From NCBI GenBank assembly GCA_003152595.1, contig PMAM01000026.1, forward strand, positions 1 to 12,202: 12,202 bases of DNA, written 5' to 3'. Position 1 is the stretch's first letter; each line of letters opens with the position of its first letter. A program made the position numbers and the translations under genes. The stretch is from Acidobacterium sp. Lineage in GTDB: Bacteria > Acidobacteriota > Terriglobia > Terriglobales > Acidobacteriaceae. A model generated the notes under the pieces. It saw nothing but the letters and a program-made list of their open reading frames with translations, searched no databases and was not told where the DNA came from. Below, in pieces: positions 1 to 6,900 of this stretch.

Positions 1-166
1 GGCAGGGTGGCTCGGCCCCGTTATTGCCTGTCGGCTCGTCGACGATTCGACATTGTGCCCTGTTTCTGCTGACTTGCGCGTAGTTCGCGAAGAGCCTTCC
101 CCTGGCGCTTGAAGATTTGCCGGCTGTTGTCCAACCAACAAAACCGCAGCAGCGGAAAGGACGACC
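1..166. other. Upstream region of the collagen-like gene; no gene seen
   Basis: No open frame here has a convincing start and ribosome binding site. The stretch probably holds the promoter and 5' leader of the gene that starts at 167, but I could not pick out a convincing -35/-10 pair. A 10-bp palindrome (TCGTCGACGA) lies near position 38-47, but it is too short to interpret. The only clear signal is the Shine-Dalgarno sequence at 156-161, listed separately. Confidence 0.5.
156..161 (+). promoter_or_regulatory. Ribosome binding site of the collagen-like gene
   Basis: AAAGGA ends 5 nt before the ATG at 167. It decides that start over nearby start codons in other frames, and the frame that follows begins with a signal peptide. 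Confidence 0.7.
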
Positions 167-3121
167 ATGGGAAGGCTCACTGCATTCGTTGTGCGCATTA
201 CCTTATTTGCCGTCAGTTGTGCGATCCTTCTACCCCAAAGCAAGGCACAGCTCGCTCCCATCATCGAGAGCGCGGTGGTCAATTCCACTGCAGGAACCGT
301 GACCATTCAGGGGTTAGGTTTCGCTACGAGCAAAAAGCCAACTGTGTTTCTGGGCGCGGTGCAGCTAACCGTTACGTCTTTTAGTGCGACCACGATCGTC
401 GCCTCGACAGCTGCTGTAACCACGCCCGGGTCGTATCTCCTGACGGTGGACGGTACTCTTCTGCCTGGGCTCTTCGAGGTGACCTTAGGGGCCGTTGGTC
501 CCCAGGGTGCGATGGGTCTTCAGGGGCCGATCGGTCTAACCGGACCTGCCGGTGCAAAGGGCGCCACAGGTGCTACGGGGCCGTTGGGGTTGACAGGACT
601 TACCGGAGCGACGGGTGCTACGGGTTCTCAGGGGCCGATCGGTCTAACCGGACCTGCCGGTGCAAAGGGCGCCACAGGTGCTACGGGGCCGTTGGGGTTG
701 ACAGGACTTACCGGGGCGACGGGTGCTACGGGTTCTCAGGGGCCGATCGGGTTAACGGGGGCGACAGGCGCCACAGGCGCTATGGGGCCGTTGGGTTTGA
801 CGGGACTGACTGGCTCTCAAGGGGTTCAGGGTATTCCCGGGGTGATTGGAGCGACTGGCCCGCAAGGTTCCCAGGGACTACAGGGTGTTCCCGGGGCGAT
901 CGGATCGACTGGCCCTCAAGGTACTCAAGGTCTGCAGGGACTTGCCGGTCCGACCGGGCAGACAGGCGCGGTTGGGCCTGCCGGATCGCAGGGTGTGCCT
1001 GGTCCGAACGGGGCAATCGGACAGCAGGGTAGTGCAGGATTGCAGGGGCCTGCCGGATCGCAGGGGGCGACTGGGCCACAGGGTCAGGCCGGTCCGCAGG
1101 GAACTGCCGGCACCGGGCTGACGAACGAAGGCGCCTGGACTCCCGTGCAGTATCAGGCGGGTGACTACGTTTTCGACCGCTCGTCCGCATCCCCGAGCGT
1201 GATCAGCATGTGGATTTACCGTGGGGGCGGTACCGCCGCAGCCACGGTCGAACCATATATGTCGGATCAGTGGGTGGAATTCTCGGCGCCGGCGGGTCCG
1301 CAAGGTATACAGGGCGCTCAGGGGCTGATAGGTCCCGGGGGGCTGCAGGGGATTCCGGGACCTCAAGGGACGACGGGCGCCCTCGGTCCAGTGGGCCCGC
1401 AAGGTTCTACCGGGCCACAAGGGCTGCAGGGCAACCCAGGCCCCGCCGGACCCCAGGGAACACAGGGATTGCAGGGCACCCCCGGCAACAGCGGCGGAAC
1501 CGGTCCGCAGGGTTTGCAGGGCCTGGTGGGGCCTGCCGGTCCGCAGGGCGTGCAGGGGCTTTCGGGAAGTGGTTTGAACAATAGGGGCAACTGGCTGGCG
1601 TCTCCTGCGCCGCCTTACGCAGTCAACGATTTCGTCTTTGATCGCTCCAGTGCTTCCGCCACCGTGATTAGTATGTGGATCTTGAGGGGCGGTGGCAGCA
1701 GTCCGTTGACCGAGGAACCGTATCTTTCAGATGAATGGGTCGAATTTACAGCACCGGCGGGTCCCCAAGGTCCCACAGGGGCGACTGGTCCCGTCGGAGG
1801 TTTTGGGCCTGCCGGACCGCAAGGACAGACCGGGCAAACGGGTTCCACGGGGGCGGCAGGTCCGGTCGGACCAATCGGGCCTGCGGGTGTTACCGGCGCC
1901 GTTGGCCCGGCGGGTCCGCAAGGGACCGCGGGTCCCACGGGTCTTACAGGTGCACAGGGGCTTCAGGGACTCACTGGGGCCCAAGGCTCGACTGGGCAAG
2001 GGTTCAACTTCCGCAATACCTTCGATCCCACGGCGGTCTATTCGGCACTTGACGTGGTAACGAATGGAGGTTCGACTTTTGTTGCCTTGAATAGCAATGG
2101 TCCATCTGGCACACCCCCGGGGGCCGCAACGGGCAGTTGGGCAGTCCTTGCACAAGCGGGAGCGCAAGGTCCGGCGGGGCCCATCGGTCCGACTGGCTCC
2201 CAAGGTTTGCAGGGTACGCAGGGCGTAGCTGGCCCAACGGGGCTCATTGGCCTGACGGGATCTCAAGGACTTCAGGGTGTTGCCGGCCCAACAGGGCTGA
2301 CGGGGCCAACCGGTTCGCAAGGCGTACCCGGCATTGGCCTCGGAAATATTTTGAATTACGCGGTTGTCGCCGGCGTGAACGGACCGGTCCCGGCGAATAC
2401 CTTCGTTTACCCGGATCCTGGGACCGCAATGGAAGAAGTCCAGACATGGTGTCAATCTAGCGTTTGTCAACTGCAAATCATGCCAGGCATCTACGGGATC
2501 TATAACCTTAACTTGTTGCCCAACGTGGTGATCGTTGGTTCAGGAGAAGCAACCACGACGCTTGTCGGTACGGGTGGTGGTGCGGCCATTACAGCCGACA
2601 ACGGGAGCTTCAGTCTGCACTCCCTGACCCTTGTTGTTGGTTCCGGCCTCACCGCTGTACTAACCCAGGCGGGCAGCACGCTGACATTGGACCACGTTGC
2701 GATCCCGTCAGGCAATTTAGTTAACAGCCTGTCGGGCGTCACGAACATCACCAACTCCTCAGTGCAAGGCGTCCAGAACCTCGGGACGATGTCGCTGCGC
2801 AACGTAACCGCCTTACCTGGCCCCGCAGGTTCATCAGCTGTATACAACGAGGGAACAATCACCATCGACGGCAGTCTGTTGAATGGAATGAGTATTCTGG
2901 CCCAAAGTACCTCGACTCAGATCAACCAATCCCGTCTGGTCAACTCCATAACCATTGTTCAGAATGCGCCAATTTCGAGCTTTGTGTTGCAGATTGGTGG
3001 CAGTCAGCTGTCGGGCTTCGTTTACCCATACCCCTTTCCTTTTCCCACACCTGGGGGAACGATAACCTGCGTGGCTAGCTACAACTTGTCCTACGTCGCA
3101 CTTTCGTCGCAATGCCAATAG
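167..3121 (+). CDS. Secreted TIG/IPT, collagen-like repeat and beta-helix protein
   Basis: 984 residues, exported. Residues 1-27 form a signal peptide: R3/R10, then a hydrophobic core, with probable cleavage after SKA27. Residues ~30-105 resemble a TIG/IPT Ig-like domain (VTIQGLGF followed by TVFLGAVQL and a PGSYLLTVDG-type ending). Collagen-like Gly-X-Y blocks lie at ~111-317, 377-469, 532-612 and 665-722, rich in GPQG, GLQG and GATG triplets. Three short modules interrupt them (~318-376, 470-531, 613-664). They have the Trp, Tyr and GDxVFD pattern of small carbohydrate-binding (CBM5/12-like) modules, and the first two are close copies of each other. Residues ~723-984 have short repeating Ile/Val/Leu, Asn and Thr/Ser strands typical of a right-handed parallel beta-helix, and contain two Cys pairs or near-pairs. 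No LPxTG motif or C-terminal anchor is visible. Likely role by inference: a surface or extracellular fibrous adhesin or matrix protein. The family reading is secure for the collagen repeats and tentative for the small modules. Confidence 0.93.
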   Translation: MGRLTAFVVRITLFAVSCAILLPQSKAQLAPIIESAVVNSTAGTVTIQGLGFATSKKPTVFLGAVQLTVTSFSATTIVASTAAVTTPGSYLLTVDGTLLPGLFEVTLGAVGPQGAMGLQGPIGLTGPAGAKGATGATGPLGLTGLTGATGATGSQGPIGLTGPAGAKGATGATGPLGLTGLTGATGATGSQGPIGLTGATGATGAMGPLGLTGLTGSQGVQGIPGVIGATGPQGSQGLQGVPGAIGSTGPQGTQGLQGLAGPTGQTGAVGPAGSQGVPGPNGAIGQQGSAGLQGPAGSQGATGPQGQAGPQGTAGTGLTNEGAWTPVQYQAGDYVFDRSSASPSVISMWIYRGGGTAAATVEPYMSDQWVEFSAPAGPQGIQGAQGLIGPGGLQGIPGPQGTTGALGPVGPQGSTGPQGLQGNPGPAGPQGTQGLQGTPGNSGGTGPQGLQGLVGPAGPQGVQGLSGSGLNNRGNWLASPAPPYAVNDFVFDRSSASATVISMWILRGGGSSPLTEEPYLSDEWVEFTAPAGPQGPTGATGPVGGFGPAGPQGQTGQTGSTGAAGPVGPIGPAGVTGAVGPAGPQGTAGPTGLTGAQGLQGLTGAQGSTGQGFNFRNTFDPTAVYSALDVVTNGGSTFVALNSNGPSGTPPGAATGSWAVLAQAGAQGPAGPIGPTGSQGLQGTQGVAGPTGLIGLTGSQGLQGVAGPTGLTGPTGSQGVPGIGLGNILNYAVVAGVNGPVPANTFVYPDPGTAMEEVQTWCQSSVCQLQIMPGIYGIYNLNLLPNVVIVGSGEATTTLVGTGGGAAITADNGSFSLHSLTLVVGSGLTAVLTQAGSTLTLDHVAIPSGNLVNSLSGVTNITNSSVQGVQNLGTMSLRNVTALPGPAGSSAVYNEGTITIDGSLLNGMSILAQSTSTQINQSRLVNSITIVQNAPISSFVLQIGGSQLSGFVYPYPFPFPTPGGTITCVASYNLSYVALSSQCQ
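521..736 (+). repeat. 108-bp near-perfect tandem duplication in collagen coding region
   Basis: Two head-to-tail copies of 108 bp (521-628 and 629-736) differ at one base: an A in the first copy and a G in the second, within the sequence encoding GLTGATG. Each encodes 36 residues, or twelve Gly-X-Y triplets, starting at Gln119 and Gln155. A third, shorter and diverged copy (~81 bp) follows from 737. The near-identity, including silent positions, points to recent slippage or unequal recombination. The reading frame is preserved, so the duplication only lengthens the collagen rod. Confidence 0.93.
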
Positions 3122-3165
3122 GCCTAAACGTAAGGTAATTCCCCGTTGATGGCCCTTATTGCGTG

Positions 3166-3204
3166 TCATCAGGTGTCCACTTGTTTTTGGTGGACACCTG
3201 ATGA
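3166..3204. terminator. Perfect 15-bp stem hairpin downstream of the collagen-like gene
   Basis: TCATCAGGTGTCCAC (3166-3180) is the exact reverse complement of 3190-3204, with a 9-nt T-rich loop (TTGTTTTTG). It lies 45 nt after the stop of the collagen-like gene and could end its transcript. No T-tract follows the stem, so it is not a classical intrinsic terminator. The GTGTCCAC/GTGGACAC arms also resemble the ends of some insertion sequences, so it could be two abutted IS ends or a scar. The hairpin itself is certain; its function is not. Confidence 0.5.
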
Positions 3205-3304
3205 ATGCATCCTCGATTACCCGATCATTCGATCACGATAGCAAATGGGCGAACGAAACTTCCGGATCGTCGGCAATTCGGAAGTATCGCGTAGACCACC
3301 CGGG

Positions 3305-3339
3305 TGTAGTCGATTTTGTAGCGGCCAGAGCCTCCGAGA
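3305..3339 (+). repeat. Left arm of the 35-bp imperfect inverted repeat
   Basis: It starts TGTAGTCGATTTTGTAGCGG and ends CCTCCGAGA. It pairs with 3524-3558 (31/35) and matches 11086-11110 in 24 of the outer 25 bases. Confidence 0.85.
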
Positions 3340-3523
3340 ATCTCACAGAGCTACAGAGACCCACAAGGCGGCCGCAACAGGTTCAATCGAAAGCCATTGG
3401 GATCACCAAATCTCAACAGGTTTCAATAGGCTCTGGCGCTCGGTTCGGGACCAGGTTCCCTACCCAAAACCCCTCACGTAGAATCAATAGGTTGCCGCAG
3501 GGCACCCGGTGGAGGTCTGTTGA

Positions 3524-3558
3524 TCTCGGTGGATCTGACCGCTACAAAATCGACGACA
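3524..3558 (-). repeat. Right arm of the 35-bp imperfect inverted repeat
   Basis: It reads TCTCGGTGGATCTGACCGCT and then continues with CAAAATCGACGACA after TA. It is the reverse complement of 3305-3339 with four mismatches. Confidence 0.85.
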
Positions 3559-3645
3559 GTATTGGCTTCAGGAAACACGGCGGGCCGATTCTCTTAAATT
3601 TACTGTAAGTTGTCGGGCGGGGGAGGTAGGGTCGGCCGCCTGGTG

Positions 3646-3671
3646 TGAGGCCAAGGGATTGCCTGGCCTCA
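3646..3671. other. 8-bp stem hairpin, function unclear
   Basis: TGAGGCCA (3646-3653) pairs perfectly with TGGCCTCA (3664-3671) across a 10-nt loop. Only a short T-run (ATGATTTTC) follows. It could be a weak terminator on the forward strand, but no forward gene lies just upstream, so it may be incidental. Confidence 0.25.
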
Positions 3672-3875
3672 ATGATTTTCACATTCATCGACCGGGGTAT
3701 ACCATCCGTCGAATCTCAAGCCACTACGCGCTGTCGAACTTACCGAAAGTTCGGACCGCGTCCGTCAGAGGTGGGCGATAACAAGATCTCCGCGATAGGT
3801 TTCATTTGGGTTACGGGAGCGGACCGGACGGACTGAGGCTCTGTGCGGAATTTACAAGCTGAGAATCGCAAGCCC

Positions 3876-3902
3876 TTACCACAACGGCCTCCGGGTTATA
3901 CT
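3876..3902 (+). promoter_or_regulatory. Weak sigma70-like promoter candidate for the three-gene operon
   Basis: TTACCA (3876-3881) and TATACT (3897-3902) are separated by 15 bp. The -10 is good, but the -35 and the spacing are poor. It lies about 90 bp before the ATG at 3995 and faces the operon. This is a consensus guess only. Confidence 0.27.
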
Positions 3903-3980
3903 GGGCGCCCCCCCTTCTACCGGCCCAAAGTGCAACTGTGATTTTTTGCTGTCCCAACTGAACAACCCGAACCTGAGAAG

Positions 3981-3986
3981 AAGGAA
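3981..3986 (+). promoter_or_regulatory. Ribosome binding site of the 1341-aa gene
   Basis: AAGGAA lies within the purine-rich run GAGAAGAAGGAAA, 8 nt before the ATG at 3995. It supports that start. Confidence 0.65.
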
Positions 3987-3994
3987 ACCCTCCT

Positions 3995-6900
3995 ATGCCT
4001 GTGGTTCCTGGAACGAAGGTCTCTGCAGCTTTTTTCACATTTGGCTCAACGCCTCCGCCAAAAGCAAACGATCCGAAACAGTACCCACCGATCTATTACG
4101 GCTCCGGCGAAGGCACGCTGACCATAGCCTCGGTGAACGCGGGCAATTCCCAGACTTTGGCGGTCGGTCTGGGGGGAGTCAATCTCCAATTTGCTTTGGA
4201 ACTGGGCACGGACCCGGGTGGCGCCGGTCAGAAGCACGTCAACAGCGGCTCGGACGATTACCAGAGCCGGCATAACAAGCTACTGGCCCAGGCTGGCAGC
4301 GGCGGCTCGGCCAGCGTGAGCTACGCGATCGACGACCCTTCCGCTTTTTCCTTCGTTCAGGCATCTGTGGTCAATCAGAAGCCCACGTGGCACGAAGGCG
4401 TCTGCTTCGTCGACGTCTTTTCGACAAAGCTTTATCCGGCGGGAAACTCCCTGAATGCGGCCATGGTCTACGCGGCGCCTCCTTATGGCGACAACTACGC
4501 GAACGAGGCGGACTTCCTCGCCGCTATCCAGGCGATGGCGGTCAACATTATCAGGACCGTTGGCAGCTACAACACGCTTGCGAAAAAACAGAATCTGCCC
4601 GTGATTCAGGGGCTGCGCAACACACTCTTCAGCTCGGGCCTCTACAACCGGTCCATGACGAATGTGGATTCGGACAAGATCGCGAGGGCGATTTTCGCCG
4701 GGTTCCAGTCGGAGTTGCTAGCTCAGGACGCGGGGCTCGTGGAGCTTCAGTTCCCTGTTGGGCGGGGTGCTCAGGGCGCACTCTTCGGTCCTGTGCAGGA
4801 CGATTTGACGCAGGCTTCGGTCCCAGGTCCGGCGGCGAAACCCGGGCGGGCGCCGATCGCGAATATGTTTCCGGGGAACAAGGGCAGCAGACCGGCGCAA
4901 GATGAACACGACAACGACGACGACGGCGACGCCGTTGAAATGCAGTCAGTGGGAGACCAGGCCGGCTCAGACTCGGCGGTTGGGAAGATCCAGGTCGACA
5001 CGAAATCCGGACAGAGCGGACAGCAGGAGGTCACGAACGAAGAGGCCACGGTCGAACAGGAGTTGGCCGGGGGCAATCCGCCGGGAAACTATGGGAAATT
5101 ACCAAAAGCGAGGAAGCCGGCGGACCAGGCGGATCAGTACATTCCGGCCAATGCTGCCTGGGTCGACGGTGAAGCCGCGAAGTCGTGCTGCTTAAACGAC
5201 CAGGGGGGCTACAGCACGTGCTGCAAAATCGTGACCGCCATCAGCGTCGTGGGAGGCGTGGTTGCAATCACCGCGACATTATTGTGGGCCTATGTGTTTG
5301 GCGGGGCCAGGACGCCTGTGCCTTCAGGCATCGGCGAGCTCGATGCCAACGACGAAACCGCGACGGCCAACGACCTGGATCCGACGGTGGATGTCGATCT
5401 TGTGTCGCTCAATGCGCTGAAAATGATCGAGAATATCACGTTCTCGATGCCGACCTTCACACCGCCGCCGGCCCAGGGTGCGGGGGGGACCTGGAGTGTT
5501 ACGCCATCCGTCCACGCCCTGTTCACGCCTGACAAAGGCGAAGTGGGCGCCTTTTCATCCGTCTCTGTCCAATACGTTCTGTCCGCAACCATTCAGGGAA
5601 CTCAGGTCCAGAGCGATCCGAAGACGCTGACCGTAAACTTCAACCCGACCCCAGCGGTCAACATCCAGCAGACGGCGAACGACCGGACAAGCCTCGTCGA
5701 TATCGATGTCCCGTCGCAGTATCCAAATTTTGCGGGCAAGGTCCAGTTGCAGAAAACCACGGGCGGAACCTGGATAGTCGATCTCTCCAACAACCATGTC
5801 AAGTACACGCCCGACTCGACTCTGACAGGGACAACGGCGCCGGCGACCTATGTCCGGGTTACCACCTGGGGCGCTCCTTCCAGCCCCGCGACGATCACAG
5901 TAACTCTGCCGGCAGCCATCAATCCGCCACCGCCGCAACCCACGGGCACGGCGACGTTCCTGCCCAACGATTCCACCACCCAGGGCGACTGGCTCCATGT
6001 CTATGGCGCCGACGGATACGCGATCGCCGGCGATAAGACCTCGAATCCCAGCTATGTCACCCCGGTGCTCTCGACGCAGACTGTGTCCTCTTTCACCAGC
6101 ACGAAGGCCGGCATCGCTTTGGTGAAGGCCTCCGATCCGACCGCGACGGTAGCAGCCGCCTGGTCCGCTGCCTCGCCGATCGAGATCGATCTGTCCTGCA
6201 GCGACAGCACAACGGTTCACCAGGTCGCGCTCTATTGGGCGGACTATGACCCGAAGGCCGGCGGTCAAACCGTCGATGTGCTCGACGCCAACGGTGCGGT
6301 GCTGGTCACGCAGTCGCTGCCCGCAACCCTGACCGGCGGCTTGTACCTCGTGTGCAATATCAGCGGTCACGTCAAGTTCACGATTTCCAATGCAGCCGGC
6401 AACGCCATTTTGAGCGGCATCTTCTTCGGCGGACCAGCGGTGAGCGCCACGTTCGTCAAATCCGATGCCAAAACCCAGGGCACCTGGCAGAGCGTGTACG
6501 GCTCCGACGGATACACCATCGCCGACGATCAGACCAAAAACCCCAGCTACGTCACGCCGTCCATTACGCCGGCGACTCCGTATGTGGCGGCCCAATCGAC
6601 CACCGATGTCCGCGCCCTCCAGAAGGTCTCCAAACCAGCCGATCGCGTGTCGGCCACTTGGTATGCCAACTCGATCGGGAGTTCGGAAGCAGTCGTGATC
6701 GATCTGCCTTTCTCGGACTCCGCCGTCCACCAGGTCGCCATCTACTGCCTGGACTGGGACAACGCCGCCATCGTACAGACCGTCGATGTACTCGACGCCA
6801 GCGGCTACGTGCTGAATACGCAAACGCTCTCGTCCTTCAGCGGCGGGACCTGGCTGGTGTGGAAGATCATGGGTCACGTGCGGATCCGCATCCGCAACAC

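Larger units (their letters stand above)
3305..3558. mobile_element. 254-bp MITE-like or IS-remnant segment bounded by inverted repeats
   Basis: The left arm (3305-3339) and right arm (3524-3558) are reverse complements over 35 bp with four mismatches. The best part is the outer 25 bp (23/25), with the core TTTTGTAGCGG facing CCGCTACAAAA. The 184 bp between them encodes nothing convincing, and the flanks show no clear target-site duplication. A third copy of the left-arm core lies at 11086-11110. Repeated ends around a non-coding core fit a miniature inverted-repeat element or an internally deleted IS. It could also be a structured intergenic repeat of the genome. No transposase is present in the window. 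Confidence 0.5.
3122..3994. other. 873-bp gene-poor spacer between two blocks
   Basis: No frame here has both a good ribosome binding site and protein-like composition. The longest forward open frame (3159-3608) starts inside the hairpin at 3166-3204 and runs through the inverted repeats, so I regard it as chance. The spacer holds a perfect hairpin, a 254-bp segment bounded by inverted repeats, a small hairpin at 3646-3671 and a weak promoter candidate before the next gene. It looks like a place where a mobile element landed and decayed. Confidence 0.6.

Noticed and set aside
200..240. Cys18 of the collagen-like protein as a lipoprotein lipobox
   Set aside because: AVSC lacks the usual Leu at -3, and hydrophobic sequence continues after the Cys to an SKA cleavage site, so a standard signal peptide fits better.
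521..820. Collagen repeats as a CRISPR-like array
   Set aside because: The 108-bp units abut with no spacers and are fully coding for Gly-X-Y triplets.
780..1590. Several Pro/Arg-rich open frames on both strands inside the collagen region
   Set aside because: The Gly-X-Y repeat DNA is GC-rich and low in stops in every frame, so long open frames are expected by chance.
3159..3608. 149-residue forward frame in the spacer
   Set aside because: Its start lies just before the hairpin at 3166-3204, it crosses both inverted-repeat arms, it has no ribosome binding site, and its composition is not protein-like.
5555..6877. 440-residue open frame on the minus strand, opposite the 1341-aa gene
   Set aside because: It lies entirely antisense to a clearly coding frame. 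Its Arg/Gly/Asp-rich, low-hydrophobic composition is typical of the shadow frame of a high-GC gene, and no ribosome binding site or domain is seen.
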